Origin: Hermatobates lingyangjiaoensis
Taxonomy: Eukaryota; Arthropoda; Insecta; Hemiptera; Hermatobatidae
Assembly (NCBI GenBank): GCA_026182355.1
Contig: JAPFBL010000068.1
Location: forward strand, 10,577,001 to 10,641,000
Reading direction: 5' to 3'
DNA: 64,000 bases
This document shows, one piece after another, positions 50,201 to 57,066 of this stretch; within the stretch, counting starts at the first letter, position 1; each line of letters starts with the position of its first letter. A program made the position numbers and the translations under genes. The notes beneath the pieces are model-generated. The model was not told the DNA's origin and ran no database searches. It saw only the letters and a program-made list of their open reading frames with translations.

Positions 50201-50758
50201 TAGTCTTTTTAAAATAAAATGACCTTCATTTAACAGAAATGCAATGCCTTTATGCTGTGAGACTTATATTATTAGAACAGGATGGTGAAAGTCTATAAGC
50301 ATGAACGTTTCAAAAAACAAATAGTACAGGATGGAAATACAAAGTTCACAACGTACCCCATATTCAGGTTTAAAAAAGCCTTCTTGTTCCCACCAAGAAT
50401 ACCAAGCGGCCTCAACATACTGAGGGCTGTAGGAGTCAGGAAGAGGGCAGGAAGTGTCTTTCTTCTGTCCAGGATCTAATTTGGTTGTATATACAGCTGC
50501 TTCCTTTTTAACCTCCTTTTTAACTTTTTCCTTTTTCTGTTGACAGAACATCAATTAATTTAACCAATACACTTTAAAACACTTATAACTGACGCAATAT
50601 TGATTGAAACTAACTTCAGATTTGTCTTTTACTTGAACAACAGTTTGTTTCTCTTGTTTCTGTTTAAATTTCTCTAATTTGGCTAACTTCTTTGCCTCTT
50701 TTTCCAACTGTTTAGGAGTTTTTATACTGTTTCCATCAATCCCATTAAGCTGTTCCAT
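18559..50758 (-). CDS. VARS1: Cytosolic valyl-tRNA synthetase, complete 19-exon gene with internal GST-like insert
   Basis: Class I synthetase that charges tRNA-Val with valine and hydrolyses Thr-tRNA-Val. Joined exons give 1,107 aa, in frame at all 18 GT-AG junctions. Order: lysine-rich linker (about 15-75), catalytic entry with HLGH at 135-138, editing domain (about 260-450; [11 protein letters not shown] in exon 6, KITPAHD in exon 8), [16 protein letters not shown] in exon 10, [11 protein letters not shown] in exon 11, KMSKS at 643-647, anticodon-binding domain from exon 14, and C-terminal coiled coil (exon 19). Two departures from the vertebrate enzyme stand out. The N-terminal GST-like domain is absent, while about 60 residues resembling the eEF1B GST-like C-terminal domain (about 751-812) sit inside the anticodon-binding region. 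No premature stop or catalytic loss is seen, so the enzyme looks functional. No in-frame ATG precedes the chosen start within the open frame. Confidence 0.96.
18778..20533 (-). other. VARS1: ValRS intron 18, no feature recognised
   Basis: A 1.76-kb AT-rich intron with ordinary GT-AG ends. I recognise no element or RNA in it. Confidence 0.55.
20534..20700 (-). CDS. VARS1: ValRS exon 18 (residues 980-1035)
   Basis: Encodes [17 protein letters not shown] and ends [11 protein letters not shown], which corresponds to the vertebrate SDRCSIHLQLQ just before the coiled coil. The middle is divergent, as in other animals. Confidence 0.93.
21874..21994 (-). CDS. VARS1: ValRS exon 17 (residues 940-980)
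   Basis: Encodes [18 protein letters not shown] and [13 protein letters not shown], the conserved end of the anticodon-binding helical bundle (vertebrate AVRSLRADYNL). The donor is AATG|GTAAAT, in phase 1. Confidence 0.95.
22825..23028 (-). CDS. VARS1: ValRS exon 16 (residues 872-939)
   Basis: Encodes [10 protein letters not shown], then [19 protein letters not shown], a hallmark of the class Ia anticodon-binding domain, ending VAPYPLP. Its GC content is well above the flanking introns, as expected for conserved coding sequence. The acceptor is TTAAAG, short of pyrimidines but in frame. Confidence 0.94.
23297..23335 (-). repeat. Decayed hammerhead-like sequence
   Basis: On the - strand CTGAAGAAGATCAGTTG is followed by GTAAACATGTTT, which looks like the family D arrangement (CTGAAGA ... 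GAAACGCGTT) with an extra base in the GAA core and a changed helix III. It is probably not catalytic. Confidence 0.35.
24310..24382. repeat. (TG)n microsatellite
   Basis: About 73 bases of nearly pure TG with a few interruptions towards the right end, inside ValRS intron 15. The open frames of alternating Thr-His across it on the - strand are artefacts of the repeat. Confidence 0.95.
25531..25686 (-). CDS. VARS1: ValRS exon 15 (residues 820-871)
   Basis: Encodes [20 protein letters not shown], then [20 protein letters not shown] and EFCDVYL. This resumes the anticodon-binding domain directly after the GST-like insert (vertebrate GGHESLVDRWIRSRL and YELCDVYLE). The acceptor is TTTAG and the donor TTG|GTGAGA, both in phase 0. 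Confidence 0.95.
25687..26690 (-). other. VARS1: ValRS intron 14, no feature recognised
   Basis: A 1.0-kb intron immediately after the exon that encodes the GST-like insert. No mobile element that might have carried the insert is recognisable here. Confidence 0.55.
26691..27007 (-). CDS. VARS1: ValRS exon 14 with internal GST-like segment (residues 714-819)
   Basis: The first 32 residues are canonical ValRS ([20 protein letters not shown] and IWNAMKFSL). The rest has no counterpart in vertebrate ValRS. It includes [26 protein letters not shown] and [15 protein letters not shown]. These follow the pattern of the GST C-terminal-like domain at the N-terminus of eEF1B alpha/beta (LNDYLADKSYIEGY ... 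ALRWYNHIKSY). The exon ends AAG|GTACCT in phase 0, exactly in register with exon 15. No internal stop or frameshift is present. Acceptor and donor are both GT-AG. The insert is not separated from ValRS sequence by an intron on its 5' side. Confidence 0.93.
27008..28514 (-). other. VARS1: ValRS intron 13, no feature recognised
   Basis: A 1.5-kb intron on the upstream side of the GST-containing exon. It is AT-rich. An open frame at 28,081-28,332 (-) has no recognisable domain. Confidence 0.5.
28515..28771 (-). CDS. VARS1: ValRS exon 13 with KMSKS loop (residues 628-714)
   Basis: Encodes [20 protein letters not shown], holding the class I KMSKS ATP-binding loop at 643-647, then [20 protein letters not shown] and [19 protein letters not shown]. 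It ends in phase 1 at CAAG|GTACTA. The split codon with exon 14 reads GCG (Ala), where most ValRS have Gly. Confidence 0.97.
29053..29174 (-). CDS. VARS1: ValRS exon 12 (residues 588-628)
   Basis: Encodes [20 protein letters not shown] and [11 protein letters not shown], part of the Rossmann catalytic core. [15 protein letters not shown] is nearly invariant in ValRS. The acceptor is TTGCAG and the donor CAA|GTGAGT. Confidence 0.97.
29835..30011 (-). CDS. VARS1: ValRS exon 11 (residues 529-587)
   Basis: Encodes [20 protein letters not shown] and [20 protein letters not shown], ending [16 protein letters not shown] is a catalytic-core signature of ValRS and related class Ia enzymes. Confidence 0.97.
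30897..30932. repeat. (TA)n microsatellite
   Basis: Nearly pure TA with one interruption that turns it into a hairpin-prone palindrome. Confidence 0.9.
31933..32045 (-). mobile_element. Family A hammerhead end, damaged copy
   Basis: Begins with the terminal palindrome TTTCACATAAACACGTGAAA and the ATCAATGATCAAAC word shared by all family A copies. It reaches AGACTAAGATCTGTCGACCG and is truncated in what would be the helix II arm, where TGGTCAAGTTGTTGACCA forms a new hairpin. The CTGACGA core is absent. It lies between a short (TA)n tract on the left and a long one on the right. Confidence 0.6.
32046..32152. repeat. (TA)n-(GA)n compound microsatellite
   Basis: About 70 bases of TA followed by about 34 bases of GA in ValRS intron 10. 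It abuts the damaged family A hammerhead copy. Confidence 0.95.
33629..33833 (-). CDS. VARS1: ValRS exon 10 (residues 460-528)
   Basis: Encodes [40 protein letters not shown] and [10 protein letters not shown]. The [17 protein letters not shown] stretch marks the return from the editing domain to the catalytic core. The first codon, Trp460, is split with exon 9. Confidence 0.97.
34495..34639 (-). CDS. VARS1: ValRS exon 9 (residues 412-460)
   Basis: Encodes [18 protein letters not shown] and [19 protein letters not shown], ending [15 protein letters not shown] corresponds to the vertebrate [18 protein letters not shown] at the end of the editing insert. Confidence 0.97.
34640..36718 (-). other. 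VARS1: ValRS intron 8: one family D hairpin
   Basis: A 2.1-kb intron. Apart from the short inverted repeat at 35,797-35,888 I recognise nothing. The open frame at 34,043-34,348 (+) lies just downstream in intron 9 and has no domain. Confidence 0.5.
35797..35888. repeat. Family D inverted repeat, short copy
   Basis: Shares about 60 bases with 40,150-40,212, beginning TTAGTTGTGCAATCCGTAAT and ending GGTAAAATGGATAAACCA. Here the arm folds straight back on itself around TGTGGAGACTTT, giving a hairpin whose two sides are CTGAGGTAAAATGGATAAAC and its near-complement. The central ribozyme part seen in other family D copies is missing. Confidence 0.6.
36719..36844 (-). CDS. VARS1: ValRS exon 8, editing-domain signature (residues 370-412)
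   Basis: Encodes [20 protein letters not shown], with the conserved HD and ND acids of the editing site, then [19 protein letters not shown]. Both ends are phase 1-type splits completing Gly codons. Confidence 0.97.
37130..37227 (-). CDS. VARS1: ValRS exon 7 (residues 337-370)
   Basis: Encodes [20 protein letters not shown] and [12 protein letters not shown], part of the editing domain (vertebrate [21 protein letters not shown]). The acceptor is TTCCAG and the donor ACAG|GTTAGT. Confidence 0.96.
37551..37581 (-). ncRNA. Hammerhead ribozyme, family B, left arm
   Basis: On the - strand: CTC, CTGAAGA, GGGATCATCC (helix II GGA/TCC), GAA, AATT palindromic helix III, T at the cleavage site, GAG. 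Helix I is only three base pairs adjacent to the core, with likely internal loops beyond. All core bases are present. Confidence 0.6.
37620..37650 (+). ncRNA. Hammerhead ribozyme, family B, right arm
   Basis: Mirror image of the left arm, on the + strand, with C in place of G at the first base after CTGAAGA. The core, the GGA/TCC helix II, the AATT helix III and the CTC/GAG helix I are complete. Confidence 0.6.
37809..37842 (-). ncRNA. Hammerhead ribozyme, family C, left arm
   Basis: On the - strand: TCTC, CTGAAGA, C, GGT-TCAA-ACC helix II, GAA, AATT helix III, A at the cleavage site, GAGA pairing fully with TCTC. This gives four perfect helix I pairs next to the core. Confidence 0.7.
37951..37984 (+). 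ncRNA. Hammerhead ribozyme, family C, right arm
   Basis: Exact mirror of the left-arm ribozyme, on the + strand. The predicted cleavage is after A at 37,980. With a two-pair palindromic helix III, activity would favour a dimer or the long inverted transcript. Confidence 0.7.
38090..38132 (-). ncRNA. Hammerhead ribozyme, family A, left arm
   Basis: Consensus family A: GACT, CTGACGA, helix II with ACCG/CGGT, GAA, AGATCT, T, AGTC. No core base is lost. Confidence 0.7.
38145..38187 (+). ncRNA. Hammerhead ribozyme, family A, right arm
   Basis: Mirror copy on the + strand. Helix II carries compensating-type changes (ATCG with CGGT, one G-U pair) yet remains pairable. The core and the four-pair helix I are unchanged. 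Confidence 0.7.
38430..38690. mobile_element. Inverted hammerhead element, family B copy 2
   Basis: The outer arms match family B copy 1 (AAACGATCCAAACTGGACGC and AAAGAGACACACTTACA). Only the right arm retains the ribozyme; the left arm runs from TTTTCGGATG into unrelated sequence. (TA)n tracts bound both sides. Confidence 0.7.
38594..38624 (+). ncRNA. Hammerhead ribozyme, family B copy 2
   Basis: Identical in all core and helix positions to the right arm of copy 1: CTC, CTGAAGA, GGATCATCC, GAA, AATT, T, GAG. Confidence 0.6.
38736..38779 (+). ncRNA. Hammerhead-like sequence, distinct variant
   Basis: CTGAAGA, a short GA-TC helix II, GAA, ATAT palindrome, A, then GTAGTGAG. Outer pairing CACT/AGTG could form helix I across an internal loop. 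It is flanked by (TA)n. Helix II has only two clear pairs, so catalysis is less certain than for families A to C. Confidence 0.45.
38874..38909 (-). ncRNA. Hammerhead ribozyme, family E
   Basis: On the - strand: GCTCT, CTGACGA, a nine-base helix II arm, GAA, AGGCCT palindromic helix III, T, AGAGC. Helix I (GCTCT/AGAGC) is five perfect pairs. Helix II is short. It lies between (TA)n tracts at 38,823-38,840 and 38,915-38,940. Confidence 0.6.
38941..39240. mobile_element. Inverted hammerhead element, family B-like copy 3
   Basis: Outer arms start AAACGAAATACGATCCAAAC and mirror at AGTGTGTTTCCCTACTTTGTG. The right arm has the complete ribozyme and the left arm has lost CTGAAGA. Long (TA)n tracts bound the element. 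Confidence 0.7.
39120..39150 (+). ncRNA. Hammerhead ribozyme, family B-like copy 3
   Basis: CTC, CTGAAGA, GGATTACCC (helix II GG/CC with a larger loop), GAA, AATT, T, GAG. The core is complete. Confidence 0.55.
39241..39720. mobile_element. Decayed inverted family C-like element
   Basis: The left part (from ACGATCCGAAACGGAC) resembles the family C arm, but the core reads CTCAAGA instead of CTGAAGA on the - strand. The right part (39,620-39,720) has AACCAAAAATTAGAAGC, a decayed mirror. Both ribozymes should be dead. The interior contains one copy of the 80-bp repeat described at 39,537. Confidence 0.55.
39537..39616 (+). repeat. 80-bp direct repeat, copy 1
   Basis: GCCCACTCCAGTCCTACCAC through AAACGCGAATAT recurs at 40,672-40,751 with few changes and the same length. 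Its spacing of about 1.1 kb and same orientation suggest a duplicated or interrupted element. Confidence 0.75.
40150..40348. mobile_element. Family D inverted repeat with ACGCGT centres
   Basis: Two arms, GAGGTAAAATGGATAAACCA inward to GAATAAAACTTCATTT-type sequence, each reach CGAAACGCGTTGAAT, the right half of a Penelope-type hammerhead (GAA, ACGCGT helix III, T). The CTGANGA half is missing because the arms meet in a self-complementary CACTTTGTTCGAACACAAAG. Confidence 0.65.
40672..40751 (+). repeat. 80-bp direct repeat, copy 2
   Basis: Second copy of the sequence at 39,537-39,616. It is not part of a recognisable palindrome here. Confidence 0.75.
41308..41498 (-). CDS. VARS1: ValRS exon 6, editing domain (residues 274-337)
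   Basis: Encodes [33 protein letters not shown] and the threonine-rich [20 protein letters not shown], the substrate-binding peptide of the editing site. It has no counterpart gap relative to vertebrates except a shorter acidic loop (CDSEEEL). Confidence 0.97.
41790..41890 (-). repeat. Decayed family C hammerhead copy
   Basis: CACACTTACAGTCTCCAATT and AGGAGAGATAAGAGGGGAAA match the family C arm. On the - strand the core reads CTGATAACGG, so G8 is lost, and GAA has changed to GAC. It is not a functional ribozyme. Confidence 0.6.
42130..42850 (-). pseudogene. Decayed LINE reverse transcriptase
   Basis: Read on the - strand across several frameshifts, pieces appear in the correct order of a non-LTR reverse transcriptase: DGIPSGLLK, then [20 protein letters not shown], then [17 protein letters not shown] (the F-D-x-x-K-A-F-D motif), then [14 protein letters not shown] (the GVPQGSxLGP motif). 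The YxDD active-site segment is not found. It is a dead Jockey/CR1-type copy in ValRS intron 5. Confidence 0.6.
43109..43838 (+). mobile_element. Non-autonomous Helitron-like element
   Basis: About 730 bp starting TCTATATATATAAAAATGAA and ending GTAGATCAGCTAGT, fitting the Helitron ends TC and CTAGT. It is inserted between A and T (A before TC, T after CTAGT), as expected. The 5' part with CATACATCCAATCGCCGTGA resembles a repeat widespread in insects. No RepHel protein is encoded. Confidence 0.6.
44122..44172 (-). ncRNA. Hammerhead ribozyme, family D (Penelope type)
   Basis: On the - strand: TTTAC, CTGAAGA, a 16-base arm with ACAT/ATGT, GAA, ACGCGT palindrome, T, GTTT. GAAACGCGTT after CTGAAGA is the typical signature of Penelope-associated hammerheads. 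The flanking sequence (CATTAGTTGTAGAATTAGCT and on) is a diverged relative of the family D arms at 35,797 and 40,150. Helix I is weak (two pairs), so activity is doubtful. Confidence 0.5.
44566..44767 (-). CDS. VARS1: ValRS exon 5 (residues 206-273)
   Basis: Encodes [40 protein letters not shown] and [25 protein letters not shown] and LVNWSCTL are conserved ValRS core motifs leading into the editing insert. The acceptor is TTTTAG and the donor GAG|GTACCC. Confidence 0.97.
44768..45958 (-). other. VARS1: ValRS intron 4, no feature recognised
   Basis: A 1.2-kb AT-rich intron with standard ends. Nothing else is assignable. Confidence 0.55.
45959..46123 (-). CDS. VARS1: ValRS exon 4 (residues 151-205)
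   Basis: Encodes [40 protein letters not shown] and [18 protein letters not shown] is invariant in ValRS and follows the HIGH helix. The first codon, Trp, is completed from exon 3. Confidence 0.97.
46535..47166 (-). pseudogene. Degenerate 18S rRNA fragment inside ValRS intron 3
   Basis: The reverse complement follows small-subunit rRNA for about 630 bases: CAAATTAAAGTATTTAAAGC, GGGGGCATTCGT, AGAGGTGAAATTCTTGGATC, CAAGAACGAAAGTCAGAGGT, GATCAGATACCGCCCTAGTT, TTTGACTCAACACAGGAAAC and GGAAGGATTGACAGATTGAT, in the right order and spacing. It has point changes at normally invariant sites and a deletion after TTATTCAGTG, where GGTGGTG should follow. It covers roughly the middle third of 18S. It is a nuclear pseudogene, in the same direction as ValRS transcription. 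Confidence 0.9.
47205..47237. repeat. (AAT)n microsatellite
   Basis: About ten AAT units next to the right end of the 18S fragment. Confidence 0.9.
48480..49190 (+). pseudogene. LINE 3' portion with zinc-knuckle tail
   Basis: A clearly less AT-rich block in ValRS intron 3. Near its end an open frame of about 58 codons from 49,012 holds [17 protein letters not shown], a C-x2-C-type zinc knuckle like that following the RNase H domain of I/R1-type LINEs. It ends in a T-run. The preceding 500 bases are non-repetitive and have no open frame, so either a 3' UTR precedes the tail or the copy is rearranged. The LINE assignment is from the motif only. Confidence 0.4.
49369..49496 (-). CDS. VARS1: ValRS exon 3 with HIGH motif (residues 109-151)
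   Basis: Encodes [20 protein letters not shown] and [24 protein letters not shown] at 135-138 is the class I HIGH motif that binds [18 protein letters not shown] is a diagnostic ValRS block. The donor is TG|GTAGAA, splitting Trp151. Confidence 0.97.
49497..50356 (-). other. VARS1: ValRS intron 2, no feature recognised
   Basis: An 860-bp AT-rich intron without recognisable elements. Confidence 0.55.
50357..50536 (-). CDS. VARS1: ValRS exon 2 (residues 49-108)
   Basis: Starts with a lysine-rich linker ([12 protein letters not shown]), then [20 protein letters not shown] and EGFFKPEYG, the entry to the catalytic domain found in all eukaryotic cytosolic ValRS. The acceptor is CAACAG and the donor GGG|GTACGT, both in phase 0. 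Confidence 0.96.
50615..50758 (-). CDS. VARS1: ValRS exon 1 (start, residues 1-48)
   Basis: Encodes [20 protein letters not shown] then [37 protein letters not shown] is the matching linker after the GST domain in human VARS, so this protein begins where the human GST domain ends. Intron 1 is 78 bp. ATG is the first in the open frame; upstream in-frame codons to 50,773 include a TTG but no ATG. Confidence 0.9.
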
Positions 50759-51229
50759 TATGTGTAATATCAACCTTAACTGTCACTACAAGAGCACACG
50801 TCAATCTAGGTTGTAACCTCCTCGCAGGTTTAACAAAATTCGGCTTACCCAAAATTCTTTAAATTTTTACAAAACATTACTAATGTGTTACATCAGATAA
50901 TATTTTAAAAAAAACATTTATACGAAGTTTCCTAAAACTTAATTTTACTTTTTTTTATTTTGTCCATTAAATAAATACTTTTTGTGAGTTCATGAAAATA
51001 ATTATTTAAATAAAACTATTTAAATAACAATGTTATTTAAATAATGATGTTATTATTTAAATAAAATTATTTATTCTTAGAATTATTATTTTAATATTCC
51101 ACGGAACTATTGTATCGCTATGATATGTGTAATAAATTAATCATATTTTTTCCTTTATAATTATTTCATCAAACATTTTGGTTAAATTGGTTACATCTAA
51201 GAATAGGAGCCATGAATAATAGCATCTTT

Positions 51230-51335
51230 TTCACTTTACTATAAGTAAAGTATAGTGATCGTGAAAAAATTCGTTCTCCAGATTTTGACGGAATTACATG
51301 TTTTGAGGTCCTAGAAGTCGTTTTATGATGTTTTT
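51230..51335 (+). repeat. Dispersed repeat, copy 2
   Basis: Matches the reverse complement of 1,047-1,165. AGTATAGTGATCGTGAAAAA leads to TTTTGAGGTCC and AGTCGTTTTATGATG. Confidence 0.6.
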
Positions 51336-54300
51336 GTGATGATGTCTGTGTGTGGGTGGGTGAGTGTGTTAGCATTGCTTATTACCACGCTACGGTCCAG
51401 AATCTTCGATGGATCACGTTGATATTTTATACAAAGATGGGCCCTATAGTGTAGATGAACTCTATTGTTTAGGAAGAATTATGCATGACGGAAAAGTCAC
51501 TTTTTTTGCCAAAAACCGTTTTTTAGAAACCATTTTTTTCTCCTGAACTGCTAACTCTAGAGTTTTGAAATGTTGGTATTATCTTTGAGGTTACAAATGG
51601 AATAAACGAAAAATATATTCAGAATTTTAAAACGACGGAAAATTTATGTTTTCAATAAAATGTAAAAATTTTGACTTATAATTCAATCTCAAAGTTTGTG
51701 AGAGTGATACAAGCCATACCAATTGACGGATCAAAATGAAGCTATGCTTAAAAATAGGACATTATGTGGAGAATGATTTGAGGTAATTTTTTCAAAATTC
51801 CATTCGCCAAAGGGGCGTTAAAGTATGATTTGTGTTTTCAGAAAATGTTTTTTGACGCTAAACGGCTCATTAAAAAATCATGAAAATTTGTCCAAAAATG
51901 GAACAAAAAATTAGCAATTTATAAAAATAATTCATGAAATTTCAATTACGGGAAAGAGCAATAAAGCTATAAAAACTGTTTGTTTATCCTATACTAAGGG
52001 ATTACCTGCTATACTTGTCGAATTTTTGATATTTTTTTACATTGTTTACATTGACTTAGAATTTATTTCAGTGAATTCACTGAAATAATATAATGTTTAG
52101 AGGTATAATGAAATTTTTTTTTAAATCATTTAACGACTTATATGTGATGCAAGAAGAATAACATTCTTATGTGTAGAAAATCAACAACAATAGTATATAT
52201 GAACATATAATTTCTGATTCTTTTTATGGTATGATGGGTTTGTCAAATAAATGTTCTAATCAATCTATATGTTGCACCATTCTACAAAGGTTAATATCTC
52301 ATGCTGATTTTTTGAAGTTTATGAATAATTATTATTGGGTAATATTGAAGTTTTTGGAATCAACTTTTTCGTCCTATAGAAGGGTTTCTATGTTTTTGTC
52401 TAATTTCCAGTTCTAGTCTAATAGTACATGTCATTATTTTTAAAAATTGCAAACTTCCTGCTTTTAAATTTAAAATTATACAGAAAAGTCGGGTTTGAGC
52501 TTGATTTAAGCATGCAATGTAGCTAATACCAATATATTTTTTCTAAATATACATTTATAGCAAACTTATAACAGAGTACAGCACGTGGGAAAAAATAATA
52601 TTGGCTCAGAGTAAATTGTTTTTTTATGATTTTTGACCAAGGAAAAGAAAAGTGAGTTTTTAAAAAACTCTAGCATGCAATAAAATTTCCAGTATAATAA
52701 TTTGATAAAAGACCAAAAATTTAGATTTTATTCAGAATTTGAAAAATTTCTTTTAAAAATAATAAATGAAATTATTCTACATCTTAAATTAAATATGATC
52801 TGAAAACATTTTTTTCTTATATGTTTATGACATTTCAGACAAAATCTTTGCAATGTTTTTAAAGTACTTAAAACATTTTCAAGTTCTAAATGAGAAAATT
52901 TGTCTTAAGTATTAAATGTAGAAAGAGGTCAGATACACTATGTAAGAGATCCACTGGCTATTGGAGCAAAAGCCATGTTCTCTTGTATGAAATTATTTCG
53001 TATAAGCAAATTTTCACTTTGGCTTTTTATAATGTTAGTACTTCTGTAGTTATAGTAATGACTGTATATCCATTAATTGTGTGACATACAAAAAAGGCTT
53101 ATCTATTGATAAGTGGATCAATCAGTATCTGTACTTCCTCAGAAATGAAATACTAATAAACATCTCCCATTTAGACGATTATATTTTGCTTAAGTGAGCC
53201 TTATATATTCTATACCCAAGAAGTTTGATATTAAGTTTACTTATAGTAAAGTTGAGTGTAGGCCACTCCAGATTTTTTATTTATATTTGTTGATTTACAT
53301 AAATTGTCGAAATACGTAACCAGCTTTTGTTTCAAGGTTCTTCTTATGATTTATATCGAACGTAGTTATTACTTTTACAGTAGTAATATATTGGTAAAGT
53401 ATTAAACAGAAGGCTAAACGTAGGAAACAGGCTGTTTTAAGCATAGAGGAAAATTAGTTAGCTTCAATTTTTTGGGTCGGGAAGTGGTAGGTTCTCTTTC
53501 TTTACTTATTTATTTAATTTATAAAGTGTTTTCATGAAATTAACTTCTTCCAATACAATAATATTAATAATTAATAACTTCCATTAAACAGGCTCTACAT
53601 ACATGAATGAAATAACTATTTTGCTTTTGTATATTTATTGAAGAAGCGTGTATTGTTTTTTTAAATCTATTAATAATTATGGTGTTAGTGAGACCCATTT
53701 CAATACTATTAAGAATATTATTTGTATAAACATTTTTAACCCCTAAAATAGTATCTTAAAATTATATATTAAATGTTATAATCCTCAGAATTAATTTTTT
53801 TTCACATTAATAAAAATACTTGGCAGAAAATGTATTCAAATAAATCAGTAACAACTTCAAATATGGAATGTAATGATGAACATTACAATTTGAAAGTTTG
53901 CAGGTTACACAAGTGAACGCGGGAGGTTTAGGTTCCCGGTGCCCCGCCCACTGATATCAGCTCTATCCCATTGCGGTTTTACTCTTTAAAATTAAGAGTT
54001 TAGTGAGTTCATCATACCTTTCAAGTGATCAAAATGATGTCTTTCATCTTTGTATCAAGGTAATTAACAAATAATCGTAAGTTCCTTTAAATAGATACAC
54101 ATGTGGTGATTGAGTGAGTATATCACGTGTGCTTTTTCAAGCAGACTATATTTCAAAATTCCTTTAATGTTTTAAACTAGAAATTGTACATAATTATTAA
54201 AAATAACCATTTTAGAATAAGAATGGTAGAATTATTTATTGTAATAGTATTATGTTCAGAATGGGAACCACGTGGTATGCAGGCTACGTTACCTGGAGCA

Positions 54301-57066
54301 CGTATTCCTCCCCTCCACAGCTCTTTTGAACAACCCTATCATGACTGATATCATATTTCTATATTTCCCATATTTAGTTTACTTAAGTGTTATTACTTCG
54401 CATATAACAGTCATTTGGCTTTATTATTACTAGTATTGTTGTCGTTATTATTCCGAGTATATACCAGTTATGATAATTTGCCCTCCCAAGTTGTTTTATA
54501 TTAACACATTTACAAGTGCTAAATTTGTATGATGTGCCGTTTTTCCACCCATATGAGCTTACAAATTACTGGGAAGTATTGATATTTGAATTTGAAAATG
54601 TTATATTGGAACAGTGATGTATTGTCATAAAGAATATTGATAAATTTTGAAGACGTATTTGTACTGAAATATTTCTAAACCGTGGGGTTTATATAAATTA
54701 GTTACGATTTCAGTAGAGTACCTGTCACATGTGAATCCAATTGCGTTCCCTTAAATTATGGGCAAATATAGTAAGGTATTAATAGAAAGTTTAACTGTAC
54801 GTCATGAATTTCCTCTTCAAAGAAAATAAATGTTTTTAGTACATATTTTGTCATTGTTGGTATAATTGCTATGTATGTACATAGACATTTTTTTTTCCTC
54901 TATCGTTTCAAACCATTATATTGTTAGAGGTTTTTGTGAACTAGGTCACATGTATATGAATGTTGAAAAGCTTCAATATTTTTAGCACGTTAGACTCAAT
55001 TTGTTGTACTTCAAACTAAAATGTTCTGAAGGAAATTTCAGAGGCTTGCCTCTTTAATAGATGAAAATACTGTATACTAATACGTTACCGCTGTTACATA
55101 CAATTCATGAACTTCAAAAATTTTATAAAAGGTACAAGGATTAGTTATTTTTAGTGGGGAGATTGTTGCAAACACTTAGGTAAATTTTTTTAATTAGCGT
55201 CCCAGGATTTCTTTTTTGTGTGGCTATTATTTTTTTTTAGAAGGCTTATAATTATTTGAAATACTTATTTTTAAGTGTGTCATTGCAACAATACTTGAAT
55301 AATTATTATTTTAAAATTAACATTTGCCAATTGTTTATATTTTGATAGGCATCTGCCAAAGATGGAGAATAAATAAACCAAGTTAAATAAAGAACACTAA
55401 TTACTAAAGGAATTAATTTCGAGATTTTGAAATGTTTATTCGTTTTGAGTTCCCCTTAGTCCAGTTTTGAACTTTTCATAGTTTTTTGTATGTGAATGGA
55501 GGGTAATATCAATAAATTTATAATATTTTGCAAGGCATACCGTTTGATGGTGAACCATTTTGATGTTACACCACAAAATAACCCTTATGCATACATGAGC
55601 TGTTTTTTTTTTGTGTATAGTACTACCTCTTGGGAATTACCCATTCTGCGTTTAAACGCAATTTTTTCCTCCTATCTATTTATTAAAAAGGTTGTGAAAT
55701 AACTACTTAAAGTTATGAAACAAATACAACAATTAGAAGTATTGGGCTATAAGAAAAGTCAGTATAGCATGAAATATGGGAAACCCAACTTATAATAATC
55801 TCATGCTCTTGTTAAATTAGTTTATATTAACTTAAAACATTTTTTATTGAGTAAAACAGATTTATAAGATTTTAAATATTTTTAGAAAAACTCCTAAGTT
55901 ATTTTAAGGTGTTTACTTGGTATGTAAAAAGTTAAAATTATTTGATTTTTTCATAGTAGAGATGATGAAGATTAGTAAATAAATTTCAGTCATTTAACGC
56001 GATTCCTTGAATTATTTGAGGTCTTATTTGGTTAAGTATGTGTTTTGTAAGTAGTCTATACTTAGTTACTCTCAACATAAAATGACTCTCTATGCTTTCA
56101 TCTACATATGCTTGCGAATCTTTAGTCTCCGTTATGAAATTTTTTTAACTCCACAATGGGAGTAGCCTTATGGATAGAACTAGTAGTTCTAACTTAAACT
56201 GGTACATCTGAGGAAGCTGGGGCATAGTAGCAAAAAAATATGGTATAATGTATAAATATTGAAAGTTTTTATTCGAGGTATTTCACGTATTTTGAAACAA
56301 TAAAAGCTCATTTCAAAAAAAATGCCTTACAAAACTAAGAAAGAGACTAAGTGTTTACATACTAATATATATTAAAAGATTGAACTATCAGAATTATTTA
56401 GTAATTGACTTGTTAATAAGTGGATAGTGTGATGACTCACCTATGTAAGGACAGTGATGTGCACGGGCTGGAGCACTTTGGACTTAGTGCTGACTGGAGT
56501 GCCAAAGGACCGCGAATGCTTACTCGTCCTTTTCAGTGTTACATCACCTTGCACCCCACTTACCATTCCTGTAATGTCAACGACAGTGACAGCTTGTATT
56601 ACTGAGTGAGAGCCAATGTTAGCTGCTCACACTGTCAGTGTTCCTAAAATACTAAAACAAGAGATTTGCTATTTAATGCTAGATATAATGAAGAGTTAAC
56701 AAAAATTAGATGAATTTACGTATTACAAAATGAATCTTTTAAAGTATTTCTTTAAACCTACTTATGAGAAATACTGGTGAGTTTAAGAAGGGCAACCCGA
56801 TACTCCAATTTCAGTGGTCATGGCTATAGCTTATGCTTAGTTCTAGTTTTCTTAGTATTCGAAGTGTCGTCCCAGTTTATTATCTGCTGATTACCCAGAG
56901 CCTCCTTTTAATAATTATAGTGCTTCGTAGATTTGGAGTCCATTATAGCCATTGATTTGTCTATGATAGTGCTATTTTCTGTCAGGTCCTGGCGGGATAA
57001 GTCGGTATTGTGGGTGTCTGTGGTATTCATACCAGAATCATTTTTTTTTTTTTTTTTTTTTTTTTT

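Noticed and set aside
50759..50773. Extension of ValRS to an upstream start at 50,773
   Set aside because: The codon there is TTG; the first ATG in frame is at 50,758.
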